DNA of 64,000 nt, taken from positions 11,060 through 75,059 of the forward strand of contig CAZJPN010000079.1 of assembly GCA_964547905.1 (NCBI GenBank), read 5' to 3'. This DNA comes from JAJYLM01 sp964547905. GTDB lineage: Bacteria; JAMCPX01. The notes under the pieces are model-generated. The model saw only the letters and a program-made list of their open reading frames with translations, did not search any database and had not been told where the DNA came from. How positions within the stretch are numbered: position 1 is the first letter of the stretch; every line of letters begins with the position of its first letter. Shown one piece after another: positions 54,027 through 62,926 of the stretch. The position numbers and the translations under genes were made by a program.

Positions 54027-55184
54027 ATGATTGGCATTGGCATAAATACAGGTACATCCGCGGATGGAATCGATGTGGCGATGGTAGAGTTCGGCAGGGC
54101 GCGTTCCCACCCCTCGATAAAACTTCTGTGGTCGGGCGCATACCCCTATCCCGCTGTGCTCAAGCGTTTATTCATGGAGCTGGTTGATTTTACCAATACG
54201 CTGACACCCTCCACATGGTTCGACATGGCGGGCCGGTTTGATTTCGGGCTTGGCATGGCAATCTCCGATGTCGTATTAAAAGCAATAAGCGCATCCGGTA
54301 TCAAAAAATCCGCGATATCGTTTATCGGTTCCCATGGCCAGACAGTCTGGCATTCACCGGACATCGCGGGATCCCGCAAAGGGAAGCGGTTCGCAACAGG
54401 CTCTACGATCCAGCTCGGCAGCCCGTCCGTTGCGGCGGTGAGGACAGGCATACCGGTCGTAGCCCATTTCAGGGACAAGGACATCGCCCTGAGCGGTCAG
54501 GGTGCGCCGCTTGCGCCGGTTTTGCACTTCGAGCTTTTCAGGCAGTATGTCCCGGCGGTCGTCCTGAACATCGGCGGCATTGCAAATATAACGGTACTTC
54601 CCTCGCGTACAGACTTTTCACGCGTTTACGGGTTCGACACAGGGCCCGGTAACAGGCTGATCGACATAGCGGCCGAGGCTTATACCAACGGCAGGCAGTC
54701 CTTTGACCGGGGCGGAAGGTTTGCAGGCAAGGGTGTTGTCGACACCGCACTGCTGGAGAGGCTTCTGCATGACAGCTTTATCAAAAAGCACCCGCCCAAG
54801 AGTACCGGCAGGGAGCATTACAATAAGACGTACCTGACCATGCAGGATATACCCCTTGATGATGTTCATACCATTGCAACATTGACGGCATTTACTGTGC
54901 GTTCCATTGTTTATAACATACAGCATTTTGTAAAAACCCCGGTCAAAAACATTATCGTCTGCGGCGGCGGGGCTTACAACAGTGCGATCATAAGTCAGCT
55001 GACACAGCTGGTGCACGGCGCGGATATTATAACAGTGGAAGACCTTGGCTATAATACCTATGCCATAGAGCCTATGCTGTTTGCATACCTCGGGTATATC
55101 GGGTTCAACAGGATTGCGGTAAACTTCAAGAATATAACGGGCTCGTCAACCGCATTTGTTCCGGGCGGGATCTATTATCCGTGA
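54027..55184 (+). CDS. anmK: Anhydro-N-acetylmuramic acid kinase
   Basis: Phosphorylates and opens 1,6-anhydro-MurNAc during cell-wall recycling, giving MurNAc-6-phosphate. ASKHA ATPase fold: GINTGTSADGIDVAMVEF at the N-terminus (GxxSGTSxDG-like), SFIGSHGQTVWH, GGIANITVL, GFDTGPGNRLID, and the C-terminal VCGGGAYN. 385 aa, normal. Start preceded by AAGGAAAAG. No murQ beside it. Confidence 0.95.
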   Translation: MIGIGINTGTSADGIDVAMVEFGRARSHPSIKLLWSGAYPYPAVLKRLFMELVDFTNTLTPSTWFDMAGRFDFGLGMAISDVVLKAISASGIKKSAISFIGSHGQTVWHSPDIAGSRKGKRFATGSTIQLGSPSVAAVRTGIPVVAHFRDKDIALSGQGAPLAPVLHFELFRQYVPAVVLNIGGIANITVLPSRTDFSRVYGFDTGPGNRLIDIAAEAYTNGRQSFDRGGRFAGKGVVDTALLERLLHDSFIKKHPPKSTGREHYNKTYLTMQDIPLDDVHTIATLTAFTVRSIVYNIQHFVKTPVKNIIVCGGGAYNSAIISQLTQLVHGADIITVEDLGYNTYAIEPMLFAYLGYIGFNRIAVNFKNITGSSTAFVPGGIYYP

Positions 55185-55191
55185 AAGCGGA

Positions 55192-56016
55192 TTATCCTTC
55201 GTTTTTCAGGAACAGCCTTTTCGCATTCTTATAGAGCAATTTGTCTTCGATCTCTCTCCCGAGATTGAGTGCTTTGATCGCATTGACCTCTGTCATCATA
55301 TCGTACGGTATATTAGGAAAATCGGTGCCGTACAATATCCTGTCCTGATATTTTATGATGGAACCGGCACGCGGGCCCTTTTCAAAATATCCGGACAGGG
55401 CCATGGTGTTGTCCGTCCACAGGTTCTTGAACTCACCCATAAGATCGAAAAATTCGTCGAATTCTTCTGCGCCGAAATGCGGTACGATGCAGGTCATCTC
55501 CGGGAAGCGCTTCATAAACCCGTATATTTTATCGACACCGCTTATCTCTTTTGTCGGTGCGGTGTACCCCGCAAGGCCCGGTCCTGTGCCCGCGTGGATC
55601 GTCAATACCTTGTTGTGCTCGCAAACCTGTTCGTAGATAGGGAAAAAGCTCTCGTGGTCAGGCGATCTTCCAAGGACATGGCTGTGCAGTTTTATCCCGG
55701 AGAGGTCGTATGTTTTGAGTGCCGTATGCAGTACGTGCATCAGGTCCTGATCGTCCGGATGCGCTGTCCCAAATACGATTAAATTATCATGGGACTGTTT
55801 CAGATCGTAGCTCCACGCGTTCAGGTATTCCGATAGATCGGGTTTATGGGCATAGTTATAGATAACGGCCATGTCTATGCCGGAATTCTTAAGCTGATCG
55901 ATACAAGCAGGGGTGTAGAGCTTGTACTTAACTTCCCATGCGAATGTGTCGAACCATTTCCAGATAGCGTCAAACAGCCTGTCCGGAAAAAGATGTACGT
56001 GCGCATCGATTATCAT
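55192..56016 (-). CDS. Amidohydrolase-family TIM-barrel protein
   Basis: 274-aa Amidohydro_2-type protein: DAHVHLFPD at the N-terminus, GIKLHSHVLGRS, LTIHAGTGPG, CIVPHFGAEEF and the late LYGTDFPN aspartate. Different from the one at 19982-20860. Substrate not predictable. It converges on anmK with 7 bp between. Confidence 0.82.
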   Translation of the reverse strand: MIIDAHVHLFPDRLFDAIWKWFDTFAWEVKYKLYTPACIDQLKNSGIDMAVIYNYAHKPDLSEYLNAWSYDLKQSHDNLIVFGTAHPDDQDLMHVLHTALKTYDLSGIKLHSHVLGRSPDHESFFPIYEQVCEHNKVLTIHAGTGPGLAGYTAPTKEISGVDKIYGFMKRFPEMTCIVPHFGAEEFDEFFDLMGEFKNLWTDNTMALSGYFEKGPRAGSIIKYQDRILYGTDFPNIPYDMMTEVNAIKALNLGREIEDKLLYKNAKRLFLKNEG

Positions 56017-56078
56017 ATTCGTTTTATACCGCGGGCCTTGTTAGCCGGTGCTCGCCCTTCCTGTCCCATTGGTTTGTC

Positions 56079-56510
56079 TTATTTCCGTTTACCTTCCGTT
56101 ATTTCGCAGAATTCCTTTGGAGTTACAACCGCTATCCCTCTGAAGGTATTTAATTCCAACAGATGTTTGTCCCCGGAAATGATATAGTCGGCTTTCCCGG
56201 CGACAGCTGTTGCAAGGATATAATTGTCTTCCGGATCTTCTTTTATAATGTTTAATCCCGGAAGATTTCCTGCTAAAACTGAGTACTTTATCAGGTTTGA
56301 GATTACATGATTTATATCGTCTTCCGTCAATTTATAGCTGGTTTTTATCTTTGGATAGTTCAAAACTCTTTCTGCCTCTTCTATTGTTGCAGCCGATGTT
56401 AATAATACCACAGATGAGTTTTCCCACATCTTTACAACCCTGAACGGAAACCCGCTCTGTTGTATAATACCGCTTATGAGGACATTGGTATCTATAACAA
56501 CCCTATGCAC
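56079..56510 (-). CDS. PIN-domain toxin
   Basis: 143-aa putative ribonuclease toxin of a type II toxin-antitoxin system. Acidic metal ligands are visible: D7 in VIDTNVL, E45 region (TIEEAERVL), D95 in EDPEDNYIL and D114 in SGDKHLL. Belongs to the PilT-N-terminal-like group. Overlaps the antitoxin gene by 8 bp and is encoded after it. Confidence 0.88.
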   Translation of the reverse strand: MHRVVIDTNVLISGIIQQSGFPFRVVKMWENSSVVLLTSAATIEEAERVLNYPKIKTSYKLTEDDINHVISNLIKYSVLAGNLPGLNIIKEDPEDNYILATAVAGKADYIISGDKHLLELNTFRGIAVVTPKEFCEITEGKRK

Positions 56511-56775
56511 CCTTGCGGACCGCCTTTACAGCCTCGTCGATGTCATTTTTTATCTTAGCCGAAGGATAAGCCTTTGTCTTTGATCTGATTTTATCGAATA
56601 TTGCAATATCGGTATCCCGTTGCTTTTTAAAATTTTCAAACTCTTCTATAGATACAAGCACGGCCATTGGCTTTTTCCCTCGCTTGATTATAAATTCCTG
56701 TCCCCGGTAATATACCTCTTCAAGTATTCCACCCAGATTTCCCCTTACTGTCAGGGCAGTCAGCTCCTTTACCAT
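56503..56775 (-). CDS. Phd/YefM-type antitoxin
   Basis: 90-aa antitoxin. The N-terminal fold (LTALTVRGNLGGILEEVY, EFIIKRGKKPMAVLVSIEEFENF) is the Phd/YefM DNA-binding dimer; the C-terminal tail should wrap the PIN toxin. Expected to repress its own promoter, which overlaps direct repeats. Ribosome site GGAG. Confidence 0.88.
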   Translation of the reverse strand: MVKELTALTVRGNLGGILEEVYYRGQEFIIKRGKKPMAVLVSIEEFENFKKQRDTDIAIFDKIRSKTKAYPSAKIKNDIDEAVKAVRKGA

Positions 56776-56794
56776 AGTTGTCTCCTTTGATACA

Positions 56795-56822
56795 ATTATA
56801 GCAATTATAATGGTTATGTCAA
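56795..56822 (-). promoter_or_regulatory. Promoter/operator of the toxin-antitoxin pair
   Basis: On the minus strand: TTGACA (56822-56817), 16-bp spacer, TATAAT (56800-56795), a consensus promoter. TATAATTG occurs twice in direct repeat, 9 bp apart, across the -10 element, a plausible antitoxin operator. Confidence 0.65.
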
Positions 56823-56874
56823 TTGTACAGGATAGCCGGTTTCAGGAGAAAGCGTATCCGGCGGACTGCCCCTG

Positions 56875-58089
56875 CTATGCTTTCATTCCCAATATTTTCG
56901 AAATGGTCTGGTAGGATAAAGCGTAGTTCTTTACCGTGGAACCCGAGATGGCTCCGGAGCTTGCTTTTGAGAAAATGAGTTTCACGATCACGAACACCAG
57001 GGGAACAAGACTGAGAAAATCATTTGTGGCGTTTGTCAGCTCTTCAACGCTGTCCGCGTAAATGCCTTCGGCTCTCAGGGCGGAAAAAACTTCACGCACA
57101 AGCGCCTTTCTTGATCCGTTGTTATCCGCCAGATACAGCAATGCCAGCATAAGCATATGGTTCTTCCTTCCCGCGGTCCGGTTGACAGGGATCGACGATG
57201 TGTTGTTGTTCGAAAGCTGGACGAGATATTCCGGGATGTTGACACCGTTAATACAGGCGTTCATGGGTTCGACCAAACGGGGACTTGCATCGATGTAATA
57301 AGGAATGTTACGGATTTTCTCGTAGAAATAATCTATTGCCAACGGGCCGTGCCAGTTGAGTTCTTTCCCTATTTTTTCGAAGTGCTGCCGGACTACAGGC
57401 CTGTCGATCCCAATCTTGCTGCAAGAACTGCCGCCGGCACCCTCCCTGAGTCTCTGACAGCAGTGAAACGCTACAAGTTTCCCTTTATCGTACAATGCGT
57501 AAGCGATCTCGAATACCCCCGGTGCGTTCTCCTGGATCAGGTACTCGTTTCCGGCCTCCGACACAGTATCCAGTGCCAGGTCTAGATCGTTCTCATTATC
57601 AATTTTCCAAACCCCCTGGCTGGCCGTTCCGTAATCCAACTTCAGAAAGCACGGATAAAATATATTTTCCCGCACTTCGTTCATATCTTTACAATAAATT
57701 GTCATGGGATGGGGTATTCCCAGTTTGTCCAGCAATTTTGTAAACTGTATCTTGCTGAAGAGTTGCACATAGTTTTCGAACGCGGGTAATGTAAGTTTCA
57801 CCATTTTCGACAACTCATGGATCCGCTTTGAGAATAGGAGAGCCTGTTCGTGGACCCGCAAGAGGATGTCAATCTTCTCCTTTTGAATGATGCGGACAAC
57901 AAAATCGTAATATGCCTCAAGGTCGTCGTTGATTGAGGGACTGCGGTAATACGTTGTTTTGAACATCGTGAACCTGCAAATGCAGAGAGGGTTCGGGTCA
58001 CAGATTACTATCTCATGGTTTTGCGGGCCTAATGCTGAAAGTGCTTCTCTCGCCGACAACGAAGACCCTTCACAGAATAATATTTTCAT
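56875..58089 (-). CDS. ATP-grasp-family protein
   Basis: About 404-aa ATP-grasp ligase-like protein. ATG 58089 (MKILFCEGSSL) is preferred because GGAGG lies ~12 bp upstream; longer starts to 58146 exist. N-terminal Rossmann-like domain (about 1-100) then the ATP-grasp core: PCFLKLDYGTASQGVWKI, YLIQENAPGVFEIAYALY, HGPLAIDYFYE, IDASPRLVEPMNA. The C-terminal part has a hydrophobic patch (LVPLVFVIVKLIF). No ligase substrate suggested by neighbours. Confidence 0.75.
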   Translation of the reverse strand: MKILFCEGSSLSAREALSALGPQNHEIVICDPNPLCICRFTMFKTTYYRSPSINDDLEAYYDFVVRIIQKEKIDILLRVHEQALLFSKRIHELSKMVKLTLPAFENYVQLFSKIQFTKLLDKLGIPHPMTIYCKDMNEVRENIFYPCFLKLDYGTASQGVWKIDNENDLDLALDTVSEAGNEYLIQENAPGVFEIAYALYDKGKLVAFHCCQRLREGAGGSSCSKIGIDRPVVRQHFEKIGKELNWHGPLAIDYFYEKIRNIPYYIDASPRLVEPMNACINGVNIPEYLVQLSNNNTSSIPVNRTAGRKNHMLMLALLYLADNNGSRKALVREVFSALRAEGIYADSVEELTNATNDFLSLVPLVFVIVKLIFSKASSGAISGSTVKNYALSYQTISKILGMKA

Positions 58090-58179
58090 CGAATCGCGAT
58101 TGCCTCCCTCTTTCATAGTACGGCATTTTCTGCTTTGTCTTATCAAGACCTAACAATTTTTAGACATAACGTAAACCCC

Positions 58180-58955
58180 TTCCCTGCCATCCCGCACTTG
58201 ATGCGGAATCCAGCCTTAAAATTCTCTTTGCATCTTACGATATATTAGCGTATACTGTGCATTGGGAGGTATCATGGAAACAAAGGCGCTCGTTCCGGCT
58301 GAAACGATAGAACAGAAGATTTTATTAATCCGGGGACAGAGGGTAATGCTGAGTTTAGATTTAGCTGATCTCTATGCAGTAGCACCTAAAGTTTTGATAC
58401 AGGCTGTAAAGCGGAATAAAGAACGTTTCCCGAATGATTTTATGTTTCAACTGACAAATCAAGAGGTTAGAAACTTGAAGTCACAATTTGTGACTTCAAG
58501 TTGGGGTGGTGCACGTCGTGCTAATCCGTACGCTTTCACAGAGGAAGGTATAGCCATGCTTTCAAGTGTGCTTCATAGTGAGAGAGCTGTGCAGGTTAAC
58601 ATCGCCATTATGCGGGCATTTGTAAAACTAAGAGAAATTATTTCTACCCATAAAGAGCTTACCCATAAATTATCTCAGCTTGAAAGAAAGATAGAGAATC
58701 ATGATGAAGAAATAAAAGTTATTTTTGATGCCATACGACAATTGATGGCTCAGCCGGAACCCAAACACCGAAGGATAGGGTTTCTGTGAAATATCTTAAT
58801 CAAAATTCCCTCCTTGCTAAGGAGGGGCAGGGGCGGTACTTCTATTCCCCTTTTGTAAAGGGGGTGCCCCGCAAACGGCGGGACGGGGTATGGCACAAAT
58901 TAATCACCGCGTCCCTCCCTTGATGGGAGGGATGAAAGGGAGGGTGAAAGGAGGG
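58180..58955. repeat. REP-like palindromic fragments flanking the ORF6N gene
   Basis: CCGCA-CTTGA-TGCGG (~58193-58207) upstream of the ORF6N gene. Downstream, CTCCTTGCTAAGGAG (~58810-58824) and CCCTCCCTTGATGGGAGGG (~58913-58931) occur with G-runs. These match the mosaic at 23.5 kb in style and are typical intergenic repeats. Confidence 0.5.
58274..58789 (+). CDS. ORF6N-domain protein
   Basis: 171-aa protein (ATG 58274, after GGGAGG). The N-terminal ORF6N DNA-binding domain is clear: VMLSLDLADLYAVAPKVLIQ, RNKERFPNDFMFQL, ANPYAFTEEGIAMLSSVL. A C-terminal coiled coil follows (LSQLERKIENHDEEI). ORF6N proteins occur in phage antirepressors and as chromosomal single genes; no phage genes are adjacent, so it looks like a solitary acquired gene. 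Confidence 0.88.
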   Translation: METKALVPAETIEQKILLIRGQRVMLSLDLADLYAVAPKVLIQAVKRNKERFPNDFMFQLTNQEVRNLKSQFVTSSWGGARRANPYAFTEEGIAMLSSVLHSERAVQVNIAIMRAFVKLREIISTHKELTHKLSQLERKIENHDEEIKVIFDAIRQLMAQPEPKHRRIGFL

Positions 58956-58959
58956 ACAT

Positions 58960-59448
58960 ATGCTGTATTCAATAAGGGAATTAAAAAAGAGGCTTGAGGC
59001 CATAAGGGACATGGGGTTTGTAAAGACACATCGCAAGGGCGCCACTGGCATTGGCAAGACATTGGAAGACCTTCTTGGCATGGGGCACAGCCCCATTTCG
59101 AATAAAAAAACAGGAAAAAAGAGAGCACTCTATTTCAGGGATTTTGATAATTTTTTAAAATTCACAGGCATGCTGATAGAAGGTACTTACTGGGACAAAA
59201 TTGGTATCCGGCCTGACAACGAGAACGGCACATTTGATATTCGCCGGCTCAACGAGCTCATAGATTTCTGTAAAAAACATCCCAAGTACCACATCCTGAC
59301 CGAGACAACGGACGGCGACGACTTCAGTAATGAAACTACAATGCCGCCTGTAACTATAACCAACGAGATAAGGTTCATAAATAGATTGGAATTTTATTTG
59401 GGCAACGGTTCCAAGGACCCAGCGGAGCTATTCCTTGAGCTTAAATAA
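58960..59448 (+). CDS. MvaI/BcnI-like N-terminal domain, truncated or chimeric
   Basis: 162 aa, with a strong ribosome site (GAAAGGAGGG). Residues about 8-40 (LKKRLEAIRDMGFVKTHRKG, TGIGKTLEDLLG) match the N-terminus of MvaI/BcnI restriction endonucleases. The expected next motif (ENN...PD...ELK with the catalytic acids) is missing. Instead come RALYFRDFDNFLKF, GTYWDKIGI and a tail that is not recognised. Either an internal deletion has removed the catalytic core, or this is a distinct fusion. Lies 0.8 kb upstream of an intact R-M cassette. Confidence 0.55.
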   Translation: MLYSIRELKKRLEAIRDMGFVKTHRKGATGIGKTLEDLLGMGHSPISNKKTGKKRALYFRDFDNFLKFTGMLIEGTYWDKIGIRPDNENGTFDIRRLNELIDFCKKHPKYHILTETTDGDDFSNETTMPPVTITNEIRFINRLEFYLGNGSKDPAELFLELK

Positions 59449-59593
59449 GCATGCCGGAAGAACAATTGATAAAAGAGATATTCAAAAATGACTGAAACTA
59501 TGCTGTATCTGTTACGTCCTCCATTGATACTGCTTTACTTAATGACCTCCATGTTATTTAATAGTATCAATCAGAAAAGAGGAGTTTTATAAC

Positions 59594-59896
59594 TTGCATT
59601 CCAAGATTATATTCGGAGACAGCCGCTCAATGCCAAAAACCAAAACTCTTACTCAAGCCTTGATCAATCATAAGGAAATCAACGACAGATTTACCTTTGA
59701 CGATCTGATCCGATTATTACTCCGATCTGGATTTACGCACGAAGAAGCCAAGAATGTCATTCTCAACAATTGCACCTTAAGTGCTTTAGTGTTTCAAGAA
59801 AGGGTAGAGAATAACTTCTATTTAGAGATATCAGAACGAATGTCGAATGACTTAGTAAAGCTGTATGCAGATATGTTCAACAGCAAAGTCGTCTAA
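59594..59896 (+). CDS. Small hypothetical protein
   Basis: 100 aa, TTG start with AGAGGAG 10 bp upstream (an internal ATG is at 59630). Predicted helical; FTFDDLIRLLLRSGFTHEEA could be an HTH-like or EF-hand-like helix pair. Not recognised. Same strand as the R-M cassette, 324 bp upstream of the methyltransferase; an R-M control role is possible but unsupported. Confidence 0.5.
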   Translation: MHSKIIFGDSRSMPKTKTLTQALINHKEINDRFTFDDLIRLLLRSGFTHEEAKNVILNNCTLSALVFQERVENNFYLEISERMSNDLVKLYADMFNSKVV

Positions 59897-60220
59897 AAGA
59901 TTTAGAAAGGTATAGACAGGCTTGGCTAATAAAACAAGAGGGTGCCATCCCTGTATATTCATACCCCAAGTCATCCAACCCTTTTAAATACGCTTAAATT
60001 ATTTATGCAACCAAAGAAAGCAACTTTTTGTTGACTTTAATACGAACATATACTATAATTAATTGCAACAGAGAGATGTTCGACACTGCGTTTTATAGAA
60101 AGGTCAGATACTTTATCTCAAATTGATTTTTAACCGCATACCTTTCTATATTTTAATTGATTGCCTTAGGTAGAAATTTTCTGTATAGAAGTTTAATGGA
60201 GTGATAAAGAGGTAAAAATA
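59897..60220. other. Upstream region of the R-M cassette
   Basis: 324 bp, AT-rich. Contains an 11-bp inverted repeat, TATAGAAAGGT at 60094-60104 and ACCTTTCTATA at 60140-60150, and a related TAGAAAGGT at ~59903-59911. These could be operator sites for the R-M genes. No gene seen. Confidence 0.4.
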
Positions 60221-61795
60221 TTGGAACTATTTACTATAAAACAAGCAAGTGAATGGGCAACCGATTATCTAAAGAAGAATGTAACAACGTCTAATATATC
60301 CTATCTTATTCAGTATGGGAAAATAAAAAAGATAGGTACAAATGGTGATGTGCAAATCTATAAACAGGATTTGATTAAGTATTATACTTCTTATTTAGGC
60401 AGGAGAGAGATTGAATGGAAGGACCGCCTCGGAGATGATCTCAATTGGGCATTGTCTTTCCAGCAGGTAAAAGAAGCAGAAACAACAAAACATGTCCATA
60501 GATTACACCCTTATAAAGGGAAATTTATTCCGCAGTTAGTTGAATACTTTTTAGACAACCATACGGACAATTTCAAAAAAGAAGTTTATTTCAAGAAAGG
60601 AGATATTATTCTTGATCCATTTTGCGGCAGCGGAACTGCACTGGTACAGGCAAATGAGCTTGGTATGCACGCTATTGGTATTGATATATCTGCATTCAAC
60701 GCATTAATCAGTAATGTAAAGATTGGTACATATGATTTTGCTGATTTGCATAAAGAAATAGAAAATATAACACAGGCATTAAGTCACTTTATCAAAGATT
60801 CAGAAACAATAGCTTTTGAGCAGAAGCTGTCAGAAGAACTAACAAAATTTAATAATAAATATTTTCCGGCTTTTGGATATAAGTACAATGTTAAAAATGG
60901 CAAAATTGACGAATATACCTTTGGAGATGAAAAAGAAAAAGAGTTTTTAACGATCTATAAAGGACTCGTTGCTAAGTATAATATTCAATTAAAAAAGGAT
61001 AATCCAAGAAATTTCCTGGATAAATGGTATCTAAAGCACATAAGAAAAGAAATAGATTTTGTCTTCGAGCTCATTAAGCAGGTAAAAAATCCAGACACAA
61101 AGAAAATATTAAGTATTATTCTAAGCCGTACTATTCGCTCTTGTCGTGCTACGACGCACGCAGATCTTGCGACACTAAAAAATCCGGTAACAACAACCTA
61201 CTATTGCGCCAAGCATGGAAGAATCTGCAAACCTCTGTTCTCAATTTTAAGTTGGTGGCAGAGGTATAGCAAAGATACTATCGAGCGATTGAGACAATTT
61301 GAGCGACTCAGAACAGATACTTACCAGATATGTTTAACAGGTGATTCACGAACGATTGATATTTCAGACATATTAAGCAAAAAAAATCCTGAGTTTGCAA
61401 AACTAGTAAGGAATAAAAAGATAAATGGGATATTTTCAAGTCCACCATACGTTGGATTGATTGATTATCATGAACAGCATGCCTATGCCTACGAGCTTTT
61501 CGGGTTCAAAAGAAGAGACGAACTGGAAATAGGTCCTTTATCCAAGGGGCAGGGTGTAGAAGCCAAAAGCTCTTATGTTCAAGGAATATCTGATGTTTTA
61601 AATCACTGTAAAAAATTCCTTGCTGATGATTATAACATTTTCTTAGTGGCAAACGATAAGTATAACCTTTATCCAACAATTGCCCAGAAAGCAGGCATGC
61701 AGATTGTAAACCAATTCAAACGTCCGGTATTAAATCGAACTGAAAAGGACAAAGCTGCTTACGCGGAAATAATCTTCAATCTAAGAGACAAATAA
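60221..61795 (+). CDS. DNA N4-cytosine/N6-adenine methyltransferase with N-terminal HTH
   Basis: 524 aa. Residues 1-60 form an excisionase/MerR-like DNA-binding domain (MELFTIKQASEWATDYL...NGDVQIYKQDLIKYY). The methyltransferase core has motif I LDPFCGSGTA (131-140) first and motif IV SPPY (407-410) last, with about 270 residues between, presumably target recognition. SPPY is most common in N4-cytosine enzymes. TTG start after AAAGAGG. First gene of a three-gene cassette (1 bp, then 2 bp gaps). Protects host DNA from the endonuclease encoded two genes on; the N-terminal domain may regulate expression. Confidence 0.85.
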   Translation: MELFTIKQASEWATDYLKKNVTTSNISYLIQYGKIKKIGTNGDVQIYKQDLIKYYTSYLGRREIEWKDRLGDDLNWALSFQQVKEAETTKHVHRLHPYKGKFIPQLVEYFLDNHTDNFKKEVYFKKGDIILDPFCGSGTALVQANELGMHAIGIDISAFNALISNVKIGTYDFADLHKEIENITQALSHFIKDSETIAFEQKLSEELTKFNNKYFPAFGYKYNVKNGKIDEYTFGDEKEKEFLTIYKGLVAKYNIQLKKDNPRNFLDKWYLKHIRKEIDFVFELIKQVKNPDTKKILSIILSRTIRSCRATTHADLATLKNPVTTTYYCAKHGRICKPLFSILSWWQRYSKDTIERLRQFERLRTDTYQICLTGDSRTIDISDILSKKNPEFAKLVRNKKINGIFSSPPYVGLIDYHEQHAYAYELFGFKRRDELEIGPLSKGQGVEAKSSYVQGISDVLNHCKKFLADDYNIFLVANDKYNLYPTIAQKAGMQIVNQFKRPVLNRTEKDKAAYAEIIFNLRDK

Positions 61796-61796
61796 C

Positions 61797-62924
61797 TTGA
61801 AAGAATTATTAAAAAACCTGTCAATATCCATTGAACATTTGGAATGTCTTGATAAAGTCTTTTCTAAAAATCACGATGAATATCAAAGAATAAAAAAAAT
61901 CCTTAATTCTGAAGATTTTTTGCCAATCTATAGAGAACTTTATGCTGGTGGAAAACAAACTCACGGGAATGGAACATTATCACGGCAAATGATATTGGGG
62001 GATGTAGTAGAATATATTTTTACAGGTAGAGCTTATTATTATGCAGCTAAATCTGAAGAAAATTTTAAGACATTCGCGAAATTGATACTTTACTGTGTCA
62101 ATCAACTTCTATTATTTGACATTATAACAATTAATTATAAAATCCGAAAACTTTATATCAAGGAGCTTGAGCAGAAAATTGATTCAGCTATTTTATATGA
62201 AAAAGAAGGAGATCAAAAATTAGCCAATGAAATAAAAAATTCAGATATTGTCATTTGGCAAAATGGGTGGGAAAAGTATGATGATTTTATAGATTCTCTC
62301 TTGCCTAAAACATTAGGAAGTCCCAAAGAGCTTGTTGTATTTCTGGAATTGATAAGGCTTAATAAAGGCATTGTGATTCCACTTTTACTAATACAAAGAT
62401 TGTTCGGTGGAGAACAAATAATCGTACCACCAGATTTCCTATTTTTAAAAAGAAATAAAGAAATATTCGGTATTGAAGTTGGTTACGCCAAAGAAGAACA
62501 GAGTCGGGAATTCTCCCTAAGGACATCCATACCGACTTTTGCAGTAGATTTAGCCAATCACATGCACAATAGGTGCCCTAAATGTGGTCAGAATATTCTA
62601 TATTGTGATGTTGTCATAGAAAAATATGCAAATGGAACACTACTGAATGAGTTAGATAGTAATGGCATATTAAGATGTAGTGGAAGACATTGCATGAATC
62701 CCAACGGGAAAATATGTAAGTTTGCAAATTATTATGGTCAATATAAAGGATCATATTTTTATGGTCGTCAGAAGGCTGGTAATGAGAAAAAGAAGCTCCA
62801 TTATCATGCAGCATGTGTCATAAACGGAACATATAACTATAGAGGTAAGAGAAAAAGGATTAAAGATCATATGAATGAATTTTTTGCTCAAATCCCACAA
62901 ATCGAAGGCTTAGAAAATTTATAA
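61797..62924 (+). CDS. Unrecognised restriction-cassette protein with PD..EVG..K stretch and zinc-ribbon-like cysteines
   Basis: 375 aa, TTG start 1 bp after the methyltransferase stop. I do not recognise the family. Visible features: helical N-terminal half; PPDFLFL at 211-217 followed by IFGIEVGYAKEE (223-234), a PD-x(n)-E-V-G-x(2)-K pattern that could be a degenerate PD-(D/E)XK nuclease site; then a Cys/His-rich segment, C260, C263, C270, C294, C299, C307, H335, H337, C340, likely one or two zinc sites. Position between methylase and endonuclease argues for a role in restriction, as a second nuclease subunit, specificity factor or controller. Confidence 0.6.
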   Translation: MKELLKNLSISIEHLECLDKVFSKNHDEYQRIKKILNSEDFLPIYRELYAGGKQTHGNGTLSRQMILGDVVEYIFTGRAYYYAAKSEENFKTFAKLILYCVNQLLLFDIITINYKIRKLYIKELEQKIDSAILYEKEGDQKLANEIKNSDIVIWQNGWEKYDDFIDSLLPKTLGSPKELVVFLELIRLNKGIVIPLLLIQRLFGGEQIIVPPDFLFLKRNKEIFGIEVGYAKEEQSREFSLRTSIPTFAVDLANHMHNRCPKCGQNILYCDVVIEKYANGTLLNELDSNGILRCSGRHCMNPNGKICKFANYYGQYKGSYFYGRQKAGNEKKKLHYHAACVINGTYNYRGKRKRIKDHMNEFFAQIPQIEGLENL

Positions 62925-62926
62925 AT

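Noticed and set aside
58274..58789. Prophage region around the ORF6N gene
   Set aside because: No integrase, capsid, terminase or lysis genes are nearby; ORF6N genes occur singly on chromosomes.
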